Part shown: positions 1 through 5,350 of the stretch, one piece after another
Numbering within the stretch: the first letter of the stretch is position 1
Layout of the letters: each line of letters begins with the position of its first letter
Origin: CAKSQL01 sp045606465
GTDB lineage: Bacteria; Bacillota; Clostridia; UBA1381
Assembly (NCBI GenBank): GCA_045606465.1
Contig: JAZURZ010000154.1
Location: forward strand, 1 to 8,773
Length of the DNA stretch: 8,773 bases
Reading direction: 5' to 3'
Position numbers and translations under genes: made by a program
Notes under the pieces: generated by a model
What the model saw: only the letters and a program-made list of their open reading frames with translations
What the model was told of the DNA's origin: nothing
Database searches by the model: none

Positions 1-255
1 AAATATGGTTATATTAAATCTTCTTTAAAGATTTAGTATACTTATTCATCAGAACTTATCAAGCTCTAACTTCTCGTACTTCTTTTAAAGTACCACTGAC
101 TTTTTTCGTAATCTGTTATTCCGAATTTCTGTCATAAAAAACTCATAGTTTTGTGAACCTTAGTTCACTGACAAGAACTCTGCACTGTTTATTTTTCAAT
201 GTACAATTCCTAACATCATTTATATGATGCTTTTGTCTGCCCTTTTTTCGACAGC
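1..255 (-). ncRNA. Probable rRNA operon leader transcript (16S expected off the left edge)
   Basis: No credible coding frame lies here. Reading leftward from the strong promoter at 262-290, the transcript would carry a boxA-like element TGTACATTGAAAA (193-205), of the sort found in Firmicute rRNA leaders and spacers, and a series of small perfect hairpins: 214-229, 153-168 (6 bp, TAAG loop), 138-152, 76-93 and 16-34. Tandem strong promoters, a long non-coding structured leader and a boxA-like site together fit the 5' leader of an rrn operon, where such sequences load antitermination factors and fold around the 16S for RNase III processing. The mature 16S 5' end is not in the window, so the identity is inferred. 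An alternative is a leader for some other highly expressed RNA or protein. I saw no T-box or other riboswitch core motif. Confidence 0.55.
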
Positions 256-261
256 TTTATG

Positions 262-290
262 ATTATATCACATCGTTTTGCTGTTGTCAA
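262..290 (-). promoter_or_regulatory. Strong sigma-A promoter, probable rrn P2
   Basis: On the minus strand a perfect TTGACA (285-290) is followed, after exactly 17 bp, by a perfect TATAAT (262-267). The expected transcription start is near 255-256. The sequence upstream is extremely A/T-rich, including an 11-bp inverted repeat at 301-334 (GAAAC then T-run, A-run then GTTTC), and could act as an UP element. Both hexamers match consensus, which is typical of stable-RNA promoters. No open reading frame begins downstream inside the window. Confidence 0.85.
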
Positions 291-365
291 GAGGTTTTTT
301 GAAACTTTTTTATTTTTATTTTAAAAAAAGTTTCTCCTACTCTCTTTTTCCTGAGCGACTTGTTT

Positions 366-394
366 ATTTTACTATCTTTTTTCCATTTTGTCAA
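366..394 (-). promoter_or_regulatory. Second sigma-A promoter in tandem, probable rrn P1
   Basis: On the minus strand TTGACA (389-394) is separated by 17 bp from TAAAAT (366-371). The -10 box lies 104 bp upstream of the -10 box of the promoter at 262-290. Two strong promoters about 100 bp apart in tandem are characteristic of many Firmicute rRNA operons. It lies after the metY terminator, so the two units look independently transcribed. Confidence 0.75.
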
Positions 395-473
395 TATCTT
401 TTTTCGACTTTTTTCTATCTTTGGTGATTTCTCGTTTTATTATTACCTTTTTTTTCTCTTTTTATGCTATTTT

Positions 474-512
474 ATACAAAAACAAGGCGAAGCATATCGC
501 TTGCCTTGTTTT
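474..512 (-). terminator. Intrinsic terminator of metY
   Basis: Bases 479-488 pair with 503-512, and after a single bulged base at 489, 490-493 pair with 499-502. This gives about 14 bp of stem with a 5-base loop. On the minus strand the stem is followed by TTTTTGTAT. It lies about 45 nt downstream of the metY stop codon and upstream of the tandem promoters at 366-394 and 262-290. Confidence 0.85.
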
Positions 513-556
513 GGGTTATATTTTAAAAATATCTTTCCTAATTAATATATGCCAAA

Positions 557-1822
557 TCATGAATTTAAAGCTTGATCTAAATCTGCAATTATGTCATCAG
601 GATTTTCAATTCCCACGCTTAGGCGAATTAAATCTGAGCCTATACCGCCCTCTTTTAATTGTTGCTCATTCATCTGGCGATGGGTTGTGCTTGCCGGGTG
701 AAGGGCACAGGTGCGTGCATCTGCAACATGAGTTACAATTGCTGCAAGCTTCATATTGTCCATTGTCTTAATTGCCTGCTCTCTTCCTCCCTTTACTCCA
801 AAGCTGATAACACCGCTTGCACCGCAGGGGAGATATTTCTTGACGAGTTCATAATAGGAATTATTTTTTAATCCGGGATAATTTACCCATGCAACCTTAT
901 CGTTATTTTGCAAAAATTCTGCAACTTTAAGTGCATTTTTGCTATGTGCAGGCATTCTTAAATGCAGGGTTTCAAGTCCAAGATTCAACAAAAAGGCATT
1001 CTGAGGAGATGGTGAAGAGCCTAAATCTCTCATAAGTTGTGCTCTTGCTTTAGTTATAAAAGCAAGCTTTCCAAATTTTTTGGTATATACCACTCCATGA
1101 TATGATTCGTCTGGAGTAATAAACTCTGGAAATTTGCCGCTTTTTTCCCAATCAAAATTGCCGCTGTCAACTATAACTCCACCGAGTGAAACTGCATGGC
1201 CATCCATATATTTTGATGTTGAGTGAATTACTATGTCGGCACCAAAGTCAAAAGGTCGGCACAAAATAGGGGTTGCAAAGGTGTTATCTACTGCAAGGGG
1301 AACATTATGAGCATGTGCAATTTTTGCAAATTTTTCTATGTCCAAAACATTCAAAGCGGGGTTTGCAATTGTTTCACCCATTAAAAGTTTAGTTTTATTT
1401 GTAAAAGCAGACGAAATTTCCTCCTCATCGGCATCGGGGTCAACAAAGGTTACATCTATTCCAAAGCGTTGCAATGTAACACCCAGCAGATTAAAGGTTC
1501 CGCCGTAGACCTTTGCAGAACACACAATATGATCTCCTGCATTACAAAGTGTCATGACAGTCATAAGAGTTGCCGCTTGTCCTGATGAAGTCATCATCGC
1601 ACCGACACCACCCTCGAGGGCAGCTATTTTTGACTCGACTGCACCAACTGTCGGATTTGCAAGTCTTGTATAAAAATACCCTTCAGCCTCCAAATCAAAA
1701 AGCTTTCCCATGTAATCACAAGTATCATATTTAAATGTAGTGCTTTGATATATAGGCAACACTCTTGCATCACCATTTTTAGGAGTATATCCTGCCTGAA
1801 CGCAATTTGTTTCAATCTTCAT
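557..1822 (-). CDS. metY: O-acetylhomoserine aminocarboxypropyltransferase (sulfhydrylase), MetY-type
   Basis: This 421-residue cytosolic PLP enzyme belongs to the Cys/Met metabolism family (trans-sulfuration, fold type I). It is expected to convert O-acetyl-L-homoserine and sulfide to homocysteine and acetate for methionine synthesis. Visible motifs are the phosphate-contacting YTRLANPT (51-58), SSGQAA (79-84), the cofactor Asp in VDNTFATP (D179), the Schiff-base lysine in STSKYMDGH (K204), and the C-terminal GLETLHLRMPAHS stretch typical of MetY. Length fits the family (about 420-430). I start it at 1822, where the protein opens MKIETNCVQAGY as family members do and AAGGA lies 10 nt upstream. 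Longer in-frame starts add 6-40 residues without homology-like character. It has its own promoter (1859-1887) and terminator (474-512), hence is monocistronic. Methionine gamma-lyase or cystathionine gamma-synthase activity cannot be excluded by eye. Confidence 0.9.
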   Translation of the reverse strand: MKIETNCVQAGYTPKNGDARVLPIYQSTTFKYDTCDYMGKLFDLEAEGYFYTRLANPTVGAVESKIAALEGGVGAMMTSSGQAATLMTVMTLCNAGDHIVCSAKVYGGTFNLLGVTLQRFGIDVTFVDPDADEEEISSAFTNKTKLLMGETIANPALNVLDIEKFAKIAHAHNVPLAVDNTFATPILCRPFDFGADIVIHSTSKYMDGHAVSLGGVIVDSGNFDWEKSGKFPEFITPDESYHGVVYTKKFGKLAFITKARAQLMRDLGSSPSPQNAFLLNLGLETLHLRMPAHSKNALKVAEFLQNNDKVAWVNYPGLKNNSYYELVKKYLPCGASGVISFGVKGGREQAIKTMDNMKLAAIVTHVADARTCALHPASTTHRQMNEQQLKEGGIGSDLIRLSVGIENPDDIIADLDQALNS

Positions 1823-1858
1823 ATTAAACCATTCCTTCATTATATTTATACATTTTAT

Positions 1859-1887
1859 ATTATACATAAGCAAAAGGAAAAAATCAA
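1859..1887 (-). promoter_or_regulatory. Sigma-A promoter of metY
   Basis: On the minus strand TTGATT (1882-1887) is followed after 17 bp by TATAAT (1859-1864). The start of transcription would be near 1852, giving a leader of only about 30 nt before the ATG. That leaves no room for a SAM riboswitch or T-box upstream of this methionine-synthesis gene. Confidence 0.75.
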
Positions 1888-1906
1888 CAATTAAATTTAC
1901 TTTTTT

Positions 1907-1944
1907 AAAAAAGTTGCGGCAAAAAGCTTTTCTTTTTGCCACAA
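1907..1944 (-). terminator. Intrinsic terminator of the broken stalk-domain gene
   Basis: Bases 1914-1926 pair with 1932-1944 over 13 bp (one G-U pair), with a 5-base loop. On the minus strand the stem is followed by a run of six T (1907-1912). It starts 6 nt after the stop codon at 1951-1953. It resembles the terminator at 2678-2718, which suggests that gene and terminator were duplicated together. Confidence 0.85.
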
Positions 1945-1950
1945 TTGTTG

Positions 1951-2591
1951 TTACTTTTCAATTACTATCTGTCTTAAGGTTTCGTCCCACAAAACCTTTG
2001 CACCTAATTTTTCTGCAACCAATCTTGCAGGAGTATAAGTTCTTTCGTTTCTAATTATTGGAGAGGTATCCATTGTAACCTTTTCTGGCACTGTTTCACC
2101 TGGGAGGTCAGGATCTACTCCTGTTCTTACAACAGTGTAAAAAACCAAGAGATATTGGTCTTCTAGATCTTTTCCTTCCAACTCATTGCCCTCAAGGTCA
2201 ACCATTAGAGTAGGGTCATATGTAAAATAAATTGCCATATTATTTTTCCCATTAATCAGGAGCCCATATGTCTTGTATTCTGTATAATAATCAAAGTCTG
2301 CACTGGATGAAGAGCCGCTTTTTCTTAAAACTGCTACCAGATTTTTCCTTCGCTGTTTTTAAAAATAGTTAGGAAATCTCCTTTTTTGATTTCATCTGAT
2401 GTTATTTCATTTCCGGCATTATCAAAAAGTAAAACTCCTTCTTCGAAATCCATACCATCTTTTTGGGCATATACAAATTCTTTTTTTATTTTTCTTTCAA
2501 CGCTTGTTGAAGAATTGTTTTCTGCAAATACACTTGCTCCCGAAAACAAAAGTACTAAAGCCATGATAATTGACAAGATTTTCTTTTTCAT
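1951..2591 (-). pseudogene. Frameshifted secreted stalk-domain protein, tandem paralogue of the 2763-3695 gene
   Basis: The first frame (2591 down to 2334) encodes a signal peptide ending VFA, then a region close to residues 50-93 of the neighbouring 310-residue protein (37 of 44 identical by eye). It then runs into a stop after EGKIW. The homology continues without a gap in another frame (NLVAVLR..., ADFDYY, TYGLLING, YLLVFYTVV) to a stop at 1951-1953. The break is at the five-base run 2342-2346. One extra A on the coding strand would restore a 213-residue protein, and 641 + 1 bases is a whole number of codons. Its C-terminus (RTYTPARLVAEKLGAKVLWDE) matches the copper amine oxidase N-terminal/stalk domain, which is shorter than in the intact paralogue. 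Promoter, Shine-Dalgarno (AGAGGA) and terminator look intact, so the lesion is recent or a sequencing error. A downstream ATG at 2236-2238 has only a weak GGGA site. Confidence 0.8.
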
Positions 2592-2637
2592 TTTTTTCCT
2601 CTCTTTTTTAAAAGATATAAAACAAATATCTTATTTT

Positions 2638-2666
2638 ATTATACCTTATCAAAATAAAAAAATCAA
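2638..2666 (-). promoter_or_regulatory. Sigma-A promoter of the broken stalk-domain gene
   Basis: On the minus strand TTGATT (2661-2666) and TATAAT (2638-2643) are separated by 17 bp. The hexamers and spacing are the same as in the metY promoter. It sits between the terminator of the upstream paralogue and the AGAGGA ribosome-binding site of the broken gene, so the unit was independently transcribed. Confidence 0.75.
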
Positions 2667-2677
2667 TAGACTTAACT

Positions 2678-2718
2678 AAAAACTGCGACAAAAAGGGTTT
2701 TTCCTTTTGTCGCAGTTT
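2678..2718 (-). terminator. Intrinsic terminator of the 310-residue stalk-domain gene
   Basis: The arms AAACTGCGACAAAA (2680-2693) and TTTTGTCGCAGTTT (2705-2718) form a perfect 14-bp stem. On the minus strand the stem ends in a run of five T (2678-2682). It lies about 45 nt downstream of the stop codon at 2763-2765. Confidence 0.9.
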
Positions 2719-2762
2719 ATGTATTTAGTAAGAAGAAAATATGGAGATTTATTTTTTAAATG

Positions 2763-3695
2763 TTATCTTTTTATAGTTACTGTTCCATCCTGATTTTCAA
2801 CTACTTCTGCATCAAGTACTTGTGTGAAGAAATCTACAGGAACATATGTTACACCGAAATCACCTGACACTACAAGCTCGGGAGCTTTTGAAAGTGTGTA
2901 TGGCATCATTCTGCTCTTTGCATATTCATTTACTCCAATAACAAAGTTTACACCCATAGGAATTGTTCCCACAGTGATTTTTTTTAGCTCATTGTCCCAA
3001 TTTACTTCAAGTCCAAGACCCTCTACTGCTATGCGCAATGGGAGCATTGTAATATCTTCTGATTTTACAACATCTTCAGCCTTTATTTCTACAGAAGCTT
3101 GAGTTGTGTTCTCTTCAGATTCTTGTCCCGGATTTACAATAGATTCATCAACAACTATAATCTTTTCAGGAGTTGTTTGTCCGGGAATGCTTAATTGTAC
3201 GATTGTATAGAAAACTAAAAGATATTTATTCTCAAGGTTTTTATCAGTTATTTCATTTCCCTTAAGGTCAATAACTTCTGTGGTTTCTTCATTAAAGCTT
3301 ATAGCTAAAGTGTTTTTGTTATTGATTAACATTCCATATGTATCTGATGTTTTGTAAAAATCAAAGTCTGCATTTGATTCTGTTTCGCCTATTCTCAAAA
3401 CTGCTATTAAAGTTTTTCCCTCGCTATTTTTGAAAATGGTCAGAAGGTCGTCTTTTTTAATTTCATCTGATGTAATTTTGTTTCCGAAATTATCAAAAAG
3501 CAATACGTCCTCTTCAAAATTCATGCCGTCCTCTTGCGCATAAACAACCTCTGCTGTTATACCAGACTTTTCTTCAATTTCTGTTACAACATTAGGATCC
3601 TCAACTGTTGCAGGAATATTTTCCTCTGCAAACACTCCAAAACCTGATGATAAAATTGACAAAGCCAAAGTAAGTAATAAAATTTTCTTATTCAT
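2763..3695 (-). CDS. Secreted copper amine oxidase N-terminal-like (stalk) domain protein
   Basis: The 310-residue product has a Sec signal peptide (Lys at 3-4, hydrophobic 5-20, likely cleavage after VFA at 23) and no later membrane segment or sortase signal, so it is probably released or held at the cell surface non-covalently. Residues 50-165 hold two related units about 75 residues apart, each with a D-x2-GN-x-IT motif (68-75 and 143-150) followed by a hydrophobic strand. Residues about 165-205 are a Glu/Thr-rich linker. Residues about 205-310 match the copper amine oxidase N-terminal-like domain common in Clostridia (LPLRIAVEGLGLEVNWD 218-234, YVPVDFF 284-290, GTVTIKR at the end). No enzymatic residues are visible; such domains are thought to be structural or binding modules. 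Start at 3695 follows an AGAGGG site. An ECF-like promoter precedes it, and a shorter broken paralogue lies downstream. Substrate or partner is unknown. Confidence 0.8.
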   Translation of the reverse strand: MNKKILLLTLALSILSSGFGVFAEENIPATVEDPNVVTEIEEKSGITAEVVYAQEDGMNFEEDVLLFDNFGNKITSDEIKKDDLLTIFKNSEGKTLIAVLRIGETESNADFDFYKTSDTYGMLINNKNTLAISFNEETTEVIDLKGNEITDKNLENKYLLVFYTIVQLSIPGQTTPEKIIVVDESIVNPGQESEENTTQASVEIKAEDVVKSEDITMLPLRIAVEGLGLEVNWDNELKKITVGTIPMGVNFVIGVNEYAKSRMMPYTLSKAPELVVSGDFGVTYVPVDFFTQVLDAEVVENQDGTVTIKR

Positions 3696-3752
3696 TTTGT
3701 TCCCTCTCTTTTTTTAAAATTTTTATATTCACCTTATCGGTTACATGTATAT

Positions 3753-3778
3753 AGACGGAGCATTTTTATTTTTGTTCC
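3753..3778 (-). promoter_or_regulatory. Candidate ECF sigma factor promoter
   Basis: On the minus strand GGAAC (3774-3778) is followed after exactly 16 bp by CGTCT (3753-3757). This is the layout of Firmicute extracytoplasmic-function sigma promoters (AAC-type -35, CGTC-type -10). It would start transcription about 50 nt before the ATG of the 310-residue secreted protein. I saw no better sigma-A promoter with consensus hexamers in this gap. It would place the gene under envelope-stress control, but this is inferred from the motif alone. Confidence 0.5.
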
Positions 3779-3821
3779 ATTTTTAAATAAAAAATTATAT
3801 TTTTCTTTTTTTATGAGATAA

Positions 3822-3827
3822 TATAAT
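3822..3827 (+). promoter_or_regulatory. Possible -10 element of the lipoprotein gene
   Basis: A perfect TATAAT lies 105 nt upstream of the lipoprotein ATG on the plus strand. The matching -35 position (about 3799-3805) holds only T-rich sequence, so the promoter is weak or needs an activator. If used, the leader RNA would begin near 3834 and include the whole predicted pseudoknot at 3869-3915. Confidence 0.35.
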
Positions 3828-3868
3828 TATAAGAATGTTTTAATCTTTTTTAAACATCTTAAAAACAA

Positions 3869-3921
3869 ACGCCTTATCTGCCCACGATAAAGCGTAATTT
3901 TAAAAAAGTGGGCAGAAAGGA
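3869..3921 (+). promoter_or_regulatory. Candidate H-type pseudoknot in the lipoprotein leader, next to the Shine-Dalgarno
   Basis: Stem 1 pairs ACGC (3869-3872) with GCGT (3892-3895) and TTATC (3874-3878) with GATAA (3886-3890), with one C-A mismatch. Its 7-base loop TGCCCAC (3879-3885) is fully complementary to GTGGGCA (3908-3914). The connecting strand 3896-3907 is A/T-only and ends in six A. The AAAGGA ribosome-binding site (3916-3921) follows the second stem directly, with 11 nt to the ATG. Pairing, loop sizes and the A-rich third strand resemble small translational riboswitches such as the preQ1 classes, but I do not recognise a known class. An alternative simple hairpin uses CTGCCCAC (3878-3885) with GTGGGCAG (3908-3915) alone. 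Confidence 0.4.
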
Positions 3922-3932
3922 TTTTAACTAAT

Positions 3933-4241
3933 ATGAATAATATTAAAGCTTTTATTATGGTTTGTGCTATTTCAATTATGCTATCTGCTTGTGGCACAAA
4001 TAACAGTGGAAGTAATAATGATAGCAACAATGGCAGCAGTAGCAATAATAGTAGTAACAATAGTGCTAACAATAACTCTACTGCATATGAGTCTCCTGCT
4101 ACGACAGGTGATGCAATGTCAAAAGCCGGAAGCAGTATAGGAAACACTGTTGAGGATATTACAAATGGTGCAGGAGAAATGGTTGAAGATGCGGGAAACG
4201 CTGTAGGCAATAGCGTTAGAAGTATAACAGGAGCCAGATAA
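3933..4241 (+). CDS. Small Asn/Ser-rich lipoprotein of unknown function
   Basis: The 102-residue product begins with a lipoprotein signal peptide: Lys5, a hydrophobic stretch 6-17, and lipobox LSAC with the modified cysteine at C20. It should therefore be anchored to the outer face of the cytoplasmic membrane. Residues 21-50 are almost only Asn, Ser and Gly, a flexible linker. Residues 60-102 hold an amphipathic, glycine-spaced segment with an internal repeat, AGSSIGNTVEDI and AGNAVGNSVRSI, 22 residues apart. No enzyme motif is visible and I do not recognise the family. It is the only plus-strand gene in the window, is monocistronic, converges on the DnaC-like gene and shares its terminator. 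The start is supported by AAAGGA 11 nt upstream and by the signal peptide. A long opposite-strand frame over this gene is a shadow of the repetitive codons. Confidence 0.75.
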   Translation: MNNIKAFIMVCAISIMLSACGTNNSGSNNDSNNGSSSNNSSNNSANNNSTAYESPATTGDAMSKAGSSIGNTVEDITNGAGEMVEDAGNAVGNSVRSITGAR

Positions 4242-4249
4242 AAGACATA

Positions 4250-4282
4250 GGGTGTAAAAAATTTTTTACACCCTACTTTTTT
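4250..4282. terminator. Bidirectional intrinsic terminator between convergent genes
   Basis: Bases 4250-4261 and 4262-4273 are perfect 12-bp complements (GGGTGT plus an A run, then a T run plus ACACCC). On the plus strand the stem is followed by TACTTTTTT (4274-4282), ending the lipoprotein transcript 9 nt after its stop. On the minus strand the tail is TATGTCTTTT, weaker but usable for the dnaN operon, whose last stop is 63 nt away. A second, A/T-only hairpin lies just to the right, around 4284-4302. Confidence 0.85.
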
Positions 4283-4336
4283 ATAATATTTTCTATATTA
4301 TTTTATCTTTTTACGTTCTGGGCTTTTTTACAACCC

Positions 4337-5320
4337 TTATTTTAATTTCTGAATTCTTATATCATCGCCTTTAAAATGAAGTATTGTAAAAAATTCATAA
4401 ATTCTTGATGTTATTCTGGCAGTATAGACCTTGCTTAGCTCTGCCATTGAAAAATTAGTGTTTATAATTGTTTTTCTGTTTTTATCTATTCTGTCATTTA
4501 AAAAATCAAAGAAAAATGATATTCCAACCTTTGTAATATTCTCGGTTCCCAAATCATCTATTATTAACAAATCTGAATTGTAAAGCCTTTCAATATTAAA
4601 ATCAATTTCCTTTTTTCTTCCAAAACGATAATCTTCATAAGATGAAAAAAGATTTGTTGCACGCATATACATTACAGTTTTACCTTGATTTAAAACCTCT
4701 TTTGCCATGCAATTTGAAAGAAAAGTTTTCCCAAGACCAGGTTTTCCTATCATAAAAATATTTTTATTGGCTTCATCAAAATTTTTACAAAATTCTGTGC
4801 ATTCTTTTAATATTTGTTTCATGTTTTCTCTGTCACTTAAATCTTCCCCGTTACGTAAACGACTGCTGTAATAATCAAGAGAAAACAAATCAAAATCATG
4901 ATTATTAAAAGAATTTCCCAAGTTTGAATTAAGATATGCCTGCTTTATGAGCTTTTCTTTAAAACAAACACATTTTTTATTTTCAACATATCCAGTGTCA
5001 TTACATACACAACAGTTGTAAATGGGTTGTTCAAAATCATAAGGAATGTTATTTTCTTTTAAAAGTTTTTTCTTTTCATCTTGCAATTTTTTTAATTTTT
5101 TATTAAATTCCTCATTATATTCTTTGCTTTTTTGAGGATTTGCCATTATTTTTTTAGTGTTTTCAAATCCGCAAGAATTTATTTCATCTTTTATTTCTTC
5201 AAGACGTGTATATTTTTTATAAATTTCAGCTACATATTTATCACGTCTGTTTTCCGCTTTTGTACGCAAAAGCTCATATTCATTAAGAACTTTTTTTATA
5301 TTTTCTTCTTCATAGCTCAT
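4337..5320 (-). CDS. DnaC/DnaI-like AAA+ ATPase, probable replicative helicase loader
   Basis: The 327-residue cytosolic protein has three parts. Residues 1-95 are a highly charged, Lys/Glu-rich helical region, a probable coiled coil. Residues 103-119 form a zinc knuckle, C103-x2-C106 then TGY then C117-x-C119. Residues about 140-327 form the AAA+ domain: Walker A GKPGLGKT (192-199), Walker B LLIIDDLG (251-258), NTN sensor-like motif (287-289) and an arginine-rich ARITSRI (301-307). This order is that of clostridial DnaC-like proteins and of B. subtilis DnaI, which deliver the hexameric helicase to the origin. The IstB family of transposition ATPases shares the fold, but no transposase is present and IstB lacks this zinc region. 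It is the last gene of the dnaN operon, 30 nt after hemZ, with GAGG 7 nt before the ATG. Its place a few kilobases from the candidate origin suits a replication role. Confidence 0.85.
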   Translation of the reverse strand: MSYEEENIKKVLNEYELLRTKAENRRDKYVAEIYKKYTRLEEIKDEINSCGFENTKKIMANPQKSKEYNEEFNKKLKKLQDEKKKLLKENNIPYDFEQPIYNCCVCNDTGYVENKKCVCFKEKLIKQAYLNSNLGNSFNNHDFDLFSLDYYSSRLRNGEDLSDRENMKQILKECTEFCKNFDEANKNIFMIGKPGLGKTFLSNCMAKEVLNQGKTVMYMRATNLFSSYEDYRFGRKKEIDFNIERLYNSDLLIIDDLGTENITKVGISFFFDFLNDRIDKNRKTIINTNFSMAELSKVYTARITSRIYEFFTILHFKGDDIRIQKLK

Positions 5321-5350
5321 AAGTAAACCTCATTCCGATAAATTTTATGA

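Noticed and set aside
301..334. 11-bp inverted repeat as a terminator
   Set aside because: Apart from short GAAAC/GTTTC ends it is only A/T, lacks a following T run on the minus strand, and lies between two promoters; more likely part of an UP-element-like region.
360..771. Plus-strand frames of 61 and 127 codons left of and inside the metY 3' end
   Set aside because: They are Phe-rich translations of T-rich promoter and terminator DNA, lack ribosome-binding sites, and one runs antisense into metY.
1823..1942. N-terminal extension of MetY by 40 residues
   Set aside because: It would begin upstream of the -35/-10 elements and inside the preceding terminator, and the added residues resemble no MetY N-terminus.
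1951..2238. Separate 95-codon gene starting at the internal ATG
   Set aside because: Homology to the paralogue extends upstream of this ATG in the same frame to the homopolymer run, so it is the 3' part of a frameshifted gene.
3933..4110. AAT/AGC triplet tract as a CRISPR or tandem repeat array
   Set aside because: There are no repeat-spacer units; it is a low-complexity coding tract within the lipoprotein.
3827..4210. Leucine-rich 127-codon minus-strand frame opposite the lipoprotein gene
   Set aside because: It is an antisense shadow of the AAT/AGT/AGC triplet tract; the plus-strand frame has a lipobox, a Shine-Dalgarno site and a terminator.
4337..5320. DnaC-like gene as an IstB transposition helper (IS21 type)
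   Set aside because: No transposase or terminal inverted repeats nearby, and the zinc knuckle plus charged N-terminal region fit helicase loaders.
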